Below are positions 43,032 to 56,552 of a DNA stretch of 64,000 bases, in pieces; the stretch's first letter is position 1, and every line of letters begins with the position of its first letter. Made by a program: the position numbers and the translations under genes. The stretch is from CAWCHZ01 sp963795555. GTDB taxonomy: Bacteria > Actinomycetota > Thermoleophilia > Solirubrobacterales > Solirubrobacteraceae. Where the stretch lies: assembly GCA_963795555.1 (NCBI GenBank), contig CAWCHZ010000001.1:294423-358422 (forward strand), in the 5' to 3' direction. The notes under the pieces were generated by a model. That model was given only the letters and a program-made list of their open reading frames with translations, searched no databases and had not been told where the DNA came from.

Positions 43032-46000
43032 ATGAACGAGAGCTACACCGAGGCGCAGCTGGCCGCGATCGAGTCGCGCAGCGACGCGCTGCTGCTGGCC
43101 GCCAACGCTGGCAGCGGCAAGACGGCGGTGATGGTCGAGCGCTTCGTGCGGGCGGTCCTGCACGACGGCGTCGACGTTGCGCGAATCCTGGCGATCACCT
43201 TCACCGAGAAGGCGGCGGCCGAGCTGCGCCAGCGCGTGCGCCGGCGCTTCGCCGAGCTCGACGAGCCCGTGCTCGCGCGCGAGACGGAGGGGGCGGTGAT
43301 CGCCACGATCCACTCGCTGTGCGCCCGGCTGCTGCGCGCCAACGCGCTGCTGGCCGGGCTCGATCCGCGCTTCACCGTGCTCGACCAGCGGGCCGCCGAC
43401 ATGCTGACGCGCGAGGCCTTCGAGCAGGCGCTGGCCCGCCTGCTCGCCGCGCGCGGCGAGCAGGCACTCGACGTCGTCGCGGCCTACCGCGCGAGCAGCC
43501 TGCGCGAGCTTGTCTGCGCGCTGCACGGCGAGCTGCGCAGCCGGGGACAGGAGGCGCCGCGACTGCCGGCGACGCCGATTCCGCGACCGCTCGGGCCAGC
43601 GGCCGCGCGGCTCGACAGCGCCTGCCGAGCCCTGGCGGCGGAGCTCGCAGGCGCGCAGGCTGAGCCGTCGGCCGAGGGCACGCTCGCCGCGCTGGAGGCC
43701 TGCCGCGAGCTGCTCGACGCCTCGGCGCTCCCCGCCGGGGGGCCCCTGCCGACGCTCGACCGGCTCGCCGCACTGCGCCCAACGGGGGTCGCCCGACGGG
43801 CCCTGCGGAGCGCGGCGCGCAGCGCATACGAGGACGCCGTGGACGCCTACGTGCAGGCCTGCGCCGACCATCACGCGGTGGTGCCCTTCGAGGTCATCGG
43901 CGAGCTGCTGGCGCTGTATGGCGGCTGCTACCGCGACGCCAAGCGCCGGCGTGGCGCGCTGGACTTCGGCGACCTCGAGCTGCACACCCGCGCGCTGCTG
44001 CGCGAGCATCCCGACGTCGCGGCCGCGCAGGCGGCGCGCTTTGCGCATGTCATGGTGGACGAGTTCCAGGACACCAACGCGCTGCAGCTGGACATCGTCG
44101 ACCGGATCGCCAATGGGCGCGAGTTCGTCGTCGGCGACGAGTTCCAGGCGATCTACGCCTTCCGGCATGCGGACGTCGAGCTGTTCCGCGATCGTGCGCA
44201 AACGCTGGCGTCGCGTCGCCGCACCGCGGCCCTGGCCGAGAGCTTCCGCGCTCACCGCGAGCTGCTCGACACGCTCAACGCGGCCTATGCGCCGTGGTTC
44301 GGCGAGGGCTTCACACCGCTGCGCGCGGCCGGCGTCCGCGGGCCGGCGGACGACGAGCCGCCGGTCGAGCTGCTGATCACCGAGCAGCGCGGCTGGGAGC
44401 AGGCGCCCGACGTCAGCCGTGGCCTGCCGCGCGCCCCGATCTGGCGCCACGCCGAGGCCCGCCTGCTGGCTCAGCGCGTCGCCGAGCTGGTCGCCGGCGG
44501 GCGCCGCTGTCGCGAGATCGTCGTGCTGCTGCGTGCTGCGACCGACATCGCCGTCTACGAGCGCGCGCTCGAGCAGGCGGGCTTGCCCACCTACGTCTTC
44601 GGCGGTCGCGGTTACTGGGATCACCCGCAGGTCCGCGACCTCGTCGCCTACCTGGCGATCCTCGCCAACCCGCTCGATGAGCTGCGCCTGCATCAGGTGC
44701 TGGCCTCGCCGCTGGTCGGGGTCGGGTCGGACGCGCTGCTGCTGTTGGCCGATGCCGCTCAGCATGCGGGCCGCGGCATTTGGCCGCTGCTGGCGGGCGG
44801 CCTACCCAGCACGCTGGCGGGCGAGCTTGCGCCAGCCGACGCCGAGCGCCTGCGCGCCTTTGCGGCGCGCTTCCCGGAGCACCGCCGGCTCGTGCGCTCG
44901 TGGTCGCTAGATCGCCTGATCGATCGGGTGGTCTGCGACAGCGGCTATGACCTGGCGATGCTGGCGCTGCCCGGCGGTGAGCGACGGCTCGCGAACGTGC
45001 GCAAGCTGCTGCGCCTCGCCCGCGAGTTCGAGGCCGTCGAGGGTCACGACGTACGCCGCTTCGTCGACTACCTCGACCAGTTGGCGACCGAGCCCGCGCT
45101 CGAGTCGCAGGAGGGCCAGGCGCCGGTCGAGGGCGAGGCGCTCGATGCGGTGCGGCTGATGACGGTCCACCGTGCCAAGGGCCTGGAGTTCCCCGTCGTC
45201 TGCGTCGCCGATCTCGGCCGCCAGCGTCCCGGCGGCGGTCGTGACCTGCTGCTGGTCGACCGCGACGGCGAGCAGGTCGGCCTGCGCCTGCTGACGCTCG
45301 ACGGCGGGCCGGCGCGATCGGCCTTCGCCTACGACGCGATCGCCGAGCGGGTGGAGCGTCGCGCTCAGGAGGAGGAGCGGCGGCTGTTCTACGTGGCGAT
45401 GACGCGCGCGCAGGACCGGCTGATCCTGTCCGGCGCGATTCCCGTGCAGCGCTGGCCCGAGCCCGGCCCACGCCCGCGTCCACTGGCCTGGCTGGCGCCA
45501 TCGCTGGTGCCCGACATCCGCGAGCGCCTGAGCGCCATGACGCCGACCTTCGAGGCGCATAACGAGTGGAAGGGCCAGCCGGTGAGGATTCGCTGCGCAC
45601 TCAACGCGCCCGAGACGGTGGGGGAGGTCTTGGGGCCGATCCCGGCCGAGCCGGTGCAGCAGCCGCTCGAGCCGACGTCCACCGTCGCCGCGGCGGTCGA
45701 GCCGACGGCCACCGTCGCCGCGGCGGTCGCGCCGCCGGCCACCGGAGCGCCCGCCGCGCCAGCCTCGTCGGCCGCCGCGCCGCTGGAGCTGCGGCTCGAC
45801 CATCTCTCCTACAGCTCGCTGCACGCGCATGCGCGCTGCTCCTACCGCTTCTATCTCGAGCGCATCCTGAGGCTGCCGCGTTCACAGGGGAGCGAGCCGC
45901 CGCCGCTCGATTCCGCCGACCCGCCCGCGAGCCCCACGGATCATTTCGCCGCTCCCGTCGACCAGCCTGCACTCGACCCCGCGGCGCGCGGGACGCTGAT

Positions 46001-46646
46001 CCACGCGCTGCTCGAGCGGCTGGACTTCGCCACGCCGCGCATCCCCGATGAGCGGACGCTCGAGCAGGTCGCAGCGCGTCAGGGGATCACGTTGACGCCG
46101 GACGATGTCGTCGATGTCCAGGCTCAGGTCCACGCCTTCGCCGCCAGCGCCCTGTGCCAGCGGCTCGCCGGCGCGGCCAGTGTGCGGCGCGAGCAGCCGT
46201 TCGCCTTCGCGTTGCAGGAGCGCCAACCCGAGGGCCTGCTGATCACCGGGGTCGTCGACGTCCTCGGCGAGCTCGCCGATCGAACGCTGATCGTCGACTA
46301 CAAGAGCGACCGGCTCGGTGTTCGCGAGCCCGCTGAGGTGGTCGAGCGGGAGTATGCGATTCAGCGGCTGATCTATGCGCTCGCGGCGCTGCGCGCCGGC
46401 GCCGGCACGGTCGAGGTGCTGCACTGCTTTCTCGAGCGCCCCGATCAGCCGATCAGCGCGACCTTCCGACGCGCCCAGCGGCCCGCGCTCGAACGGCGCC
46501 TGCGCGCGCTGACGGCGGCGGTCGCCGCCGGGCGCTTCGCTGTCGCCGCCGATCCGAATCGGCTGCTCTGCGACGGCTGCCCCGGCCGCGGCACGCTGTG
46601 CCGCTGGAGCGTGGAGCTGACCTGGCGGGAGGCCGGGCAGGGCTGA
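43032..46646 (+). CDS. addA: AddA-like UvrD-family helicase-nuclease subunit
   Basis: A 1204-residue SF1A helicase with a C-terminal RecB-like nuclease; with AddB it should resect double-strand breaks for RecA. Helicase motifs include Q-motif SYTEAQLAAIES, Walker A AANAGSGKTAVMVERF, Walker B VMVDEFQDTN near 342-350, and motif VRLMTVHRAKGLEFPVV. The nuclease motif is D1089-Y-K-S-D-R. A flexible linker near 876-905 holds two and a half copies of a 30-bp repeat (EPTxTVAAAV). Cysteines C936 (RCSYRFYLERIL), C1180, C1183 and C1190 could hold a second Fe-S cluster. ATG 43032 is chosen; TTG 42996 in frame is an alternative. Confidence 0.9.
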   Translation: MNESYTEAQLAAIESRSDALLLAANAGSGKTAVMVERFVRAVLHDGVDVARILAITFTEKAAAELRQRVRRRFAELDEPVLARETEGAVIATIHSLCARLLRANALLAGLDPRFTVLDQRAADMLTREAFEQALARLLAARGEQALDVVAAYRASSLRELVCALHGELRSRGQEAPRLPATPIPRPLGPAAARLDSACRALAAELAGAQAEPSAEGTLAALEACRELLDASALPAGGPLPTLDRLAALRPTGVARRALRSAARSAYEDAVDAYVQACADHHAVVPFEVIGELLALYGGCYRDAKRRRGALDFGDLELHTRALLREHPDVAAAQAARFAHVMVDEFQDTNALQLDIVDRIANGREFVVGDEFQAIYAFRHADVELFRDRAQTLASRRRTAALAESFRAHRELLDTLNAAYAPWFGEGFTPLRAAGVRGPADDEPPVELLITEQRGWEQAPDVSRGLPRAPIWRHAEARLLAQRVAELVAGGRRCREIVVLLRAATDIAVYERALEQAGLPTYVFGGRGYWDHPQVRDLVAYLAILANPLDELRLHQVLASPLVGVGSDALLLLADAAQHAGRGIWPLLAGGLPSTLAGELAPADAERLRAFAARFPEHRRLVRSWSLDRLIDRVVCDSGYDLAMLALPGGERRLANVRKLLRLAREFEAVEGHDVRRFVDYLDQLATEPALESQEGQAPVEGEALDAVRLMTVHRAKGLEFPVVCVADLGRQRPGGGRDLLLVDRDGEQVGLRLLTLDGGPARSAFAYDAIAERVERRAQEEERRLFYVAMTRAQDRLILSGAIPVQRWPEPGPRPRPLAWLAPSLVPDIRERLSAMTPTFEAHNEWKGQPVRIRCALNAPETVGEVLGPIPAEPVQQPLEPTSTVAAAVEPTATVAAAVAPPATGAPAAPASSAAAPLELRLDHLSYSSLHAHARCSYRFYLERILRLPRSQGSEPPPLDSADPPASPTDHFAAPVDQPALDPAARGTLIHALLERLDFATPRIPDERTLEQVAARQGITLTPDDVVDVQAQVHAFAASALCQRLAGAASVRREQPFAFALQERQPEGLLITGVVDVLGELADRTLIVDYKSDRLGVREPAEVVEREYAIQRLIYALAALRAGAGTVEVLHCFLERPDQPISATFRRAQRPALERRLRALTAAVAAGRFAVAADPNRLLCDGCPGRGTLCRWSVELTWREAGQG
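45664..45740 (+). repeat. 30-bp in-frame repeat in the addA linker
   Basis: Two and a half copies of a 30-bp unit encode EPTSTVAAAV, EPTATVAAAV and APPATGA between the helicase and nuclease domains. They lengthen a disordered linker. Confidence 0.75.
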
Positions 46647-46748
46647 GGCCGGGCTTGGCCCGGCCGGTCGAGGGCGGCCTGGATGCCGCCCTGAGAACGC
46701 CGAGCGCGGGGCTACCGACACGTCGGGGCGCCCTGGGGCGCCCCGACG
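46647..46748. terminator. Three consecutive GC-rich hairpins after addA
   Basis: Three perfect hairpins follow the addA stop: an 8-bp stem at 46647-46665 (GGCCGGGC), an 8-bp stem at 46671-46692 (AGGGCGGC) and a 12-bp stem at 46721-46748 (CGTCGGGGCGCC with a CTGG loop). No T tract follows. Together they are the strongest termination signal in the window. Confidence 0.65.
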
Positions 46749-47001
46749 GTTACGGCAAAACGCGCGTTCGGTCCGGCGAACGGGAAGAGACCGCTGGAGG
46801 GGACCGGCGAACGGGAAGAAAGCCGACGTCCCCTCTCACGCGCTTTGGGCCAACCTCGGTATCGGCAGTCCCCAGCAGGGACTTGAGCCCCTTTGGACAG
46901 AAATTGAGAAATCGCTTGGCGTGCGGGCTCACGCCCGCTGGGTCTGCAAGCTCACGCCCACCGTCGCGCTGCGAGCGCCGATACGGTAAAACGACGTTGC
47001 C
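46749..47001. other. Non-coding stretch upstream of ku
   Basis: This is the rest of the 355-nt addA-ku gap. It contains a direct repeat of CCGGCGAACGGGAAGA (starting about 46772 and 46803), two related TACGGYAAAACG elements (about 46751 and 46983, the second just before ku), a 6-bp hairpin GCGGGC-TCAC-GCCCGC (46923-46938), and an AT-richer patch (46890-46920). I find no convincing gene or RNA family. Confidence 0.4.
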
Positions 47002-47895
47002 ATGGCACGTCCGATCTGGACAGGGGCGATCAGCTTCGGGCTGGTCAACGTTCCGGTCAAGCTCTACAGCGCGGTTGCGCGCAAGACCGTGCGCTTCCAC
47101 CAGCTCCACGATGCCGACGGCGTGCGCATCCAGCAGCGTCGCGTCTGTCCCGTCGACGGCGAGGAGGTGCCCTACGAGCACATCGTCAAGGGCTATGAGA
47201 TCGCCCCCGGCGAGTACGTCGTGATCACGCCCGAGGAGCTGGAGGCGCTCGATCCGGCCAAGACGCGCACGATCGAGATCGCGGACTTCGTCGACCAGGA
47301 GCAGATCGACCCGATCTACTACGACAGCGCCTACTACCTCGTGCCCGGGCCGGGTGCCGGCAAGGCCTATGCGCTGCTGCTCGAGGCGATGCGCGACGCC
47401 GGCCGGGTGGCGATCGCGCGCGTGGTCATGCGCCAGAAGGAGCAGCTCTGCGCGATTCGCCCCAACGGGCCGCTGCTGACGATGTCGACGATGCTCTTCG
47501 GCGACGAGGTGGTGGCGCCCGAGTCGCTCGACGAGCTGCCCGACGAGCAGGTCAAGGCCGAGCCGCGCGAGCTGGCGATGGCCGAGCAGCTGATCGGCTC
47601 CCTGGCGGTCGACTTCGATCCCTCCAAGTACCACGACGAGCACCGCGAGCAGGTGCTCGAGCTGATCGAGCGCAAGGCGCGCGGCGAGGAGATCGTCGTC
47701 CAGCCAGAGGTCGAGCGCCCGGCGCGCACGCCAGATCTGATGGCTGCGCTGCAGGCCTCGATCGAGGCGGCCCAAGAGCGCGAGGACGGCAGCAAGGCGG
47801 CGCCGGCCAAGCGCAGCCGAGCGCGCAAGTCGACGCCCACCCAGCCGGCGAGCTCGTCGAAGTCGTCTCGTCGTCCCGCCCGCGGTCGCAGCTGA
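47002..47895 (+). CDS. ku: Ku protein (bacterial NHEJ DNA end-binding)
   Basis: A 297-residue Ku homodimer subunit that threads onto double-strand ends and recruits ligase D. It begins MARPIWTGAISFGLVNVPVKLYSAV and includes VRFHQLHDADGVRIQQRRVCPVDGEEVPYEHIVKGYE, the bacterial Ku signature. The C-terminal tail (about 255-297) is Lys/Arg/Ser-rich, as in extended actinobacterial Ku proteins that bind DNA. ligD is not in the window. It follows addBA but after three hairpins, so it is separately transcribed. Repair by both resection and end joining is thus encoded side by side. Confidence 0.96.
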   Translation: MARPIWTGAISFGLVNVPVKLYSAVARKTVRFHQLHDADGVRIQQRRVCPVDGEEVPYEHIVKGYEIAPGEYVVITPEELEALDPAKTRTIEIADFVDQEQIDPIYYDSAYYLVPGPGAGKAYALLLEAMRDAGRVAIARVVMRQKEQLCAIRPNGPLLTMSTMLFGDEVVAPESLDELPDEQVKAEPRELAMAEQLIGSLAVDFDPSKYHDEHREQVLELIERKARGEEIVVQPEVERPARTPDLMAALQASIEAAQEREDGSKAAPAKRSRARKSTPTQPASSSKSSRRPARGRS

Positions 47896-48067
47896 AGCAC
47901 GGCACGCCTCCGGCGGGGGCTCTGCGCGCCCTCGGCCGACGCCAAATCATCACCTCCCATCAGCTGCGCACGGGGTCCTCAACCCATGCGATCGGCCCTA
48001 TTGAGGTTGGCGATGCGCTGGTACCCTCTGTGCTCATCTCCGTGCCCGTGCCACCCGAGCGCACTTC

Positions 48068-52723
<4,656 letters not shown>

Positions 52724-52727
52724 CTGC

Positions 52728-54218
52728 ATGGGCGAGCTGGGCGGCTTCTTGACGATCCATCGGGTCGGCTTCGACAAGCGAGACCCGCGTGAGCGCGTGC
52801 GCGATCACCGGCACTACTTCGAGACCCAGCCGGCCACCGAGCTCCAACGCCAGGGGGCGCGCTGCATGGATTGTGGCGTGCCGTTCTGCCATGACGGCTG
52901 CCCGCTGGGGAACCTGATCCCCGACTGGAACGATCTCGTCTACCGCGGCCGCTGGCGTGAGGCGCTGGACCAGCTGCACGCGACCAACAACTTCCCTGAG
53001 TTCACCGGGCGCATCTGCCCGGCGCCGTGCGAGAGCGCCTGCGTGCTCGACATCAACGACGACCCGGTGACGATCGAGCAGATCGAGCTGGGGATCATCG
53101 AGCGTGGCTTCAGCGAGGGCTGGGTGCGTCCCTGCCCGCCGGCGCAGCGCAGCGGCCGCAGCGTCGCGGTGATCGGCTCGGGACCGGCCGGGCTGGCCGC
53201 GGCGGCCGAGCTCAACAAGCGCAGCCACCTCGTCACCATCTTCGAGCGCGACGAGGGCCCCGGCGGGCTGATGCGCTTCGGCGTGCCCGATGCCAAGCTC
53301 GAGAAGTGGGTGATCGACCGGCGGGTGACGCTGCTCGAGCAGGAGGGCGTGAGGGTCTGCTGCAACGTCGACGTCGGCCGCGACGTCGACGTCGAGGAGC
53401 TGCGCGCGCGCTTCGACGCGATCGTCATCGCAACCGGCTCGCGCGTCCAGCGCGGCCTCAACGTGCCCGGCTGCGATCTGCACGGCGTGCACGCGGCGAT
53501 GGACTATCTCTATCAGCGCAATCGCGCGGTGGCGCGCGCGCAGGGCAGCGAGCCCGCGCGCGGCGCGCCCGCACCCGAGCACGAGATCAGCGCCGCGGGG
53601 CGGCGGCTGATCGTCGTCGGCGGCGGCGACACCGGCATGGACTGCCTGTCCAACGCCCGTCGCGAGGGGGCCAAGAGCGCGATCATGCTCGACGTCTATC
53701 AGGAGATCCCCGCCTCGGGTCGTGACGAGCGCACGCCGTGGCCGCTGGCGCCGCGGCGTACGCCGAGCACCTACGCGACCGACGAGGGCGGCGAGCGTCG
53801 CTGGGGCACACAGGTGACCCAGCTCAGCGGCGAGGACGGGCGCGTCACGACCGTCCACGCCCGCCAGGTCCGCGGCACCTCCTCGCGTGACGTGCAGCCG
53901 ATCCCGGGCACCGAGTTCACCCTGCCAGCCGACCTGGTGCTCGTCGCCATCGGCTTCTCCCATCCCGAGCACCAGGGGCTGATCGAGCAGCTTGGGGTGG
54001 CTCTGGACGCGGCCGGCAACGTCCGCGCCGGCGCCTATGCGACCTCCGTCGACGGCATCTTCGCCGCCGGCGACGCGCGCATGGGTCAGTCACTGATCGT
54101 CTGGGCAATCGCCGAAGGCCGCCGCTGCGCGCGCGTCGTCGACCGCTGGCTGGGTGGCGCCGAGGGCCTGCGCGGATTCGCCTCGGAGGCCGCCGCGCCG
54201 CAGGCCGCCGGCGTCTAG
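52728..54218 (+). CDS. gltD: Glutamate synthase small subunit
   Basis: A 496-residue FAD/NADPH subunit that passes electrons to GltB. The N-terminal Fe-S domain has RCMDCGVPFCHDGCPLGN and ICPAPCESACVLDI. The FAD motif VAVIGSGPAGLAAAAELNK and the NADPH motif LIVVGGGDTGMDCLSNARREGA follow, with a C-terminal YATSVDGIFAAGDARMGQSLIVWAIAEG. ATG 52728 lies 4 nt after the gltB stop, so the two subunits are co-translated. GltBD is part of the GS-GOGAT ammonia-assimilation route. Confidence 0.96.
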   Translation: MGELGGFLTIHRVGFDKRDPRERVRDHRHYFETQPATELQRQGARCMDCGVPFCHDGCPLGNLIPDWNDLVYRGRWREALDQLHATNNFPEFTGRICPAPCESACVLDINDDPVTIEQIELGIIERGFSEGWVRPCPPAQRSGRSVAVIGSGPAGLAAAAELNKRSHLVTIFERDEGPGGLMRFGVPDAKLEKWVIDRRVTLLEQEGVRVCCNVDVGRDVDVEELRARFDAIVIATGSRVQRGLNVPGCDLHGVHAAMDYLYQRNRAVARAQGSEPARGAPAPEHEISAAGRRLIVVGGGDTGMDCLSNARREGAKSAIMLDVYQEIPASGRDERTPWPLAPRRTPSTYATDEGGERRWGTQVTQLSGEDGRVTTVHARQVRGTSSRDVQPIPGTEFTLPADLVLVAIGFSHPEHQGLIEQLGVALDAAGNVRAGAYATSVDGIFAAGDARMGQSLIVWAIAEGRRCARVVDRWLGGAEGLRGFASEAAAPQAAGV

Positions 54219-54229
54219 CTCGCTGCGCG

Positions 54230-55264
54230 ATGCCGACCTTCTGTCGTCACAACCGCTTCATCCAGAACTGCCCGATCTGCTCCGGGCACGCCGCTCCCGA
54301 TCCGCGCGATCCGCAGGCGGCAGGCGAGGCGCCCGCGCCCCGTGCCCGCGCCGTCACGCTCGCCGGTGGCCGGGCGCGCGCCGGCACGCAGCGCCACGCC
54401 GCTCGCCAAGGGATGCGCGTACGACGCAGCACACGCGCCACGCCCGACGGCTACCACTGCGCATTGGTGCCCGGGCTGCGCGCCTCCAGCGACGCCGCGC
54501 GGCTGGCGCAGGAGCTCGCCTTCGCGACGGCCCGGCTCGAGCAGCTTGCGCTCGATCCCCCCGGCCTCTACCGCGAGGCGGCGACAGCGCCGGACCGCGA
54601 AGAGGGCATCTGGCTTGCTTTCCTGATCGCCTACCTGTCGCCGACCGAGGGCCCGCAGCCGTTCGCGGCGATCGCGGCGGCGCGCACGAGCTGGACCAGC
54701 GGAGCGATCCCACGGCTCGAGGGCGTCGCCGGTCGCGTCGCCACCGGGCCGCGCTCGGCCCACGACCCGCGCCGCGGCACCACGACGATCGTGGGCTATC
54801 GCACCTGGGCGCGGCGCGCCGGCTCGCAGGCGGCGGCGCTCGAGGGCGAGCCGGCGTGGACGCCGCAGCGGCGCTTCGAGCGCGTCTTCGAGCGCCTCGC
54901 GCTGCCGGGCTTCACGCGCGAAGCGCGGATCGACTTCCTGACGACCGTCGCGGCGCTCGAGCTCGTCCAGCTGAGCCCGGCGACCCTGCGCCTCGGTGGC
55001 GATGACGCCACGACCGTTGCCGCCAAGCAGGTCTTCGGCATCGCCGATGCGCTGCTGCTCGACCGGCGCGCGAGCGCGCTGGCCGCGGCGCTCGAGCTGC
55101 CGCTGGCGGCGTTCGAGCTGGGTCTGTGGAACTGGGCGGCGGGCACCGGGGCGGCCGGCGCTCCGGCGCTGCCGGCGGGCGCGCAGCGGGCCACGCTGGG
55201 CGCTGCGCTGTCCGCGCCGCCGGCCGAGCTGGTCGAGCGAATCGAGCGCCGGCTGGGTCTCTGA
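54230..55264 (+). CDS. Uncharacterised protein with N-terminal Cys/His motif
   Basis: A 344-residue protein that I cannot assign firmly. It begins MPTFCRHNRFIQNCPICS, a C-x2-H...C-x2-C motif likely to bind zinc. A basic, low-complexity stretch (about 25-70) follows, then an all-helical domain (about 85-340) with repeated helices such as EGIWLAFLIAYLSPTEGPQPFAAI and RIDFLTTVAALELVQLSPATLRLGGDD. The combination recalls proteins placed near helix-hairpin-helix glycosylase-like 'thymine pyrophosphorylase' families, but this is a weak memory-based suggestion. It starts 11 nt after gltD, so it is probably in the glt operon. Confidence 0.7.
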   Translation: MPTFCRHNRFIQNCPICSGHAAPDPRDPQAAGEAPAPRARAVTLAGGRARAGTQRHAARQGMRVRRSTRATPDGYHCALVPGLRASSDAARLAQELAFATARLEQLALDPPGLYREAATAPDREEGIWLAFLIAYLSPTEGPQPFAAIAAARTSWTSGAIPRLEGVAGRVATGPRSAHDPRRGTTTIVGYRTWARRAGSQAAALEGEPAWTPQRRFERVFERLALPGFTREARIDFLTTVAALELVQLSPATLRLGGDDATTVAAKQVFGIADALLLDRRASALAAALELPLAAFELGLWNWAAGTGAAGAPALPAGAQRATLGAALSAPPAELVERIERRLGL

Positions 55265-55319
55265 GTGGGCGCCCTGCTTGCGTTGGACCGAAATCATGCT
55301 TGCCGTCTGACCCGGCCCC

Positions 55320-55325
55320 TACAGT
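55320..55325 (+). promoter_or_regulatory. Possible -10 box before the 151-residue unknown gene
   Basis: TACAGT lies 38 nt before ATG 55364. A TTGCCG at 55300-55305 is too close for a normal -35. Confidence 0.3.
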
Positions 55326-55363
55326 GCGACGCGTCCGCTGGTCCCGAGCCCAAGCGAGTCGCG

Positions 55364-55819
55364 ATGCCCCTGTGCTTCATCGAACCGAAGGACGCGATCC
55401 GCGTGATCGCGGAGTCGATCGGTCGCGAGGCGCGCCGCCAGCTGCTCAGCGAGGTCGTGCGTGCCTGGGTCGACGAGATCCCAGACTCCGAGCTGGACTC
55501 CCACTACGCCAAGGCGGTCGCCGACCTCGATGAGCACGATCTCTCGATGCTCGCCGCCTGGCATGCCTCGCTGGAGGTCGGTCACCCGATCGCCAACAAG
55601 GAGTTCCTGGTCAACGTCTTCGCCTCGCTCGGCGATAACCGCCGCGAGGCGCTGAAGATCGCGGCCGGCTTCCGGGGCGAGGAGGCATTCGAGTGCGGAG
55701 CGGCCGAGGAGCAGGCGTTGGAGGCCGTGCTGCCGTGGCTGTCGACGCAACGTTGTGCAACGCTGGCGCGCGAGTGCATCCAGCTGTACTGCTGGGACCG
55801 TCTCGGCGCCGATAACTGA
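55364..55819 (+). CDS. Uncharacterised 151-residue protein
   Basis: No family recognised. The sequence is acidic and mostly helical, with an ordered core (DAIRVIAESIGREARRQLLSEVVRAWVDEIPDSELDSHYAKAVADLDEHDLSMLAAWHASLEVG) and a Cys-containing C terminus (STQRCATLARECIQLYCWDRLG). There are no membrane segments or signal peptide. Consistently G/C-ending codons and a clear ATG support coding. It lies between the Cys/His unknown and a methyltransferase, all on the plus strand, but its own possible -10 suggests separate transcription. Confidence 0.65.
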   Translation: MPLCFIEPKDAIRVIAESIGREARRQLLSEVVRAWVDEIPDSELDSHYAKAVADLDEHDLSMLAAWHASLEVGHPIANKEFLVNVFASLGDNRREALKIAAGFRGEEAFECGAAEEQALEAVLPWLSTQRCATLARECIQLYCWDRLGADN

Positions 55820-55830
55820 GCTGGCGCTTG

Positions 55831-56496
55831 GTGGCGCTTCCGCAGGCGCTTCGCCGACTGGCGCCCGAATGGGCGCGCGACAACATCGTGCTGCGCGGGC
55901 TGGCGGTGGGCAGCGGCCTGATCCCCCCCCGCACGATGCACACCGAGCGCGAGCGCGTGCTGCTGACCGCGCTCGCCCACGGGCGGCGCGTCGCCGTGGA
56001 GATCGGCGTCTACGAAGGCTCCTCGGCGCTCGCGCTGTGCGCCGCGCTGCCGCTTGACGCCACCCTGCACCTGATCGACCCCTTCACCGGCGACGCGCTG
56101 CGCCCCGGCTGGCGCGGCGTCGAGCACGCCACACGGCGGGTCGTGGCGCGCGCCACCCGCCGGCGCGGCGGCCCGACCGTGCGCTGGCACGTCGAGCGCA
56201 GCGCGCAGACGGCTGCGCGCTGGAGCTCGTCGATCGACTTCCTGTTCATCGACGGCGATCACAGCGAGCAGGGCTGTCGCCTCGACTGGGACCGCTGGAG
56301 CACCTTCGTGGCCGACGGCGGCATCGTGCTCATCCACGACGCACGCAGCGGCCGTCCGGGTGGCCGCGGCCTGCCCGGCCCGACCAGCGTCGTCGACGGG
56401 CTGTTCCGCGCGGGTGCGACGCCGGCCGGCTGGTCGATCGCCGACGAGGTCGACTCGCTCGTCGCGGTCAGGCGCTCGGGGCCGCCGGCGAGCTGA
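55831..56496 (+). CDS. Class I SAM-dependent methyltransferase (macrocin-O-methyltransferase-like)
   Basis: A 221-residue methyltransferase of the Methyltransf_24 type. VAVEIGVYEGSSALALCAALP is motif I, LHLIDPF follows, DFLFIDGDHSEQGCRLDWDRWS is the Asp-rich motif used by O-methyltransferases, and VADGGIVLIHDARSG is the post-motif strand. The substrate is unknown. GTG 55831 and the TTG directly before it (55828) are both possible starts. Its stop lies in one copy of a 30-bp repeat whose other copy holds the stop of the convergent HAD gene. Confidence 0.85.
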   Translation: MALPQALRRLAPEWARDNIVLRGLAVGSGLIPPRTMHTERERVLLTALAHGRRVAVEIGVYEGSSALALCAALPLDATLHLIDPFTGDALRPGWRGVEHATRRVVARATRRRGGPTVRWHVERSAQTAARWSSSIDFLFIDGDHSEQGCRLDWDRWSTFVADGGIVLIHDARSGRPGGRGLPGPTSVVDGLFRAGATPAGWSIADEVDSLVAVRRSGPPAS

Positions 56497-56552
56497 CGAG
56501 CCGCGGCCTCAGCCGCCGCGGAGTGACGAGCCGCGACGTCAGCCGCCCTGCC
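56494..56552. repeat. 30-bp duplication spanning two convergent stop codons
   Basis: TGACGAGCCGCGGCCTCAGC at 56494 is repeated as TGACGAGCCGCGACGTCAGC at 56524. Copy one contains the methyltransferase TGA and copy two the HAD-gene stop on the other strand. The junction appears to have been duplicated as a block, so each copy retains both potential stops. Confidence 0.7.
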
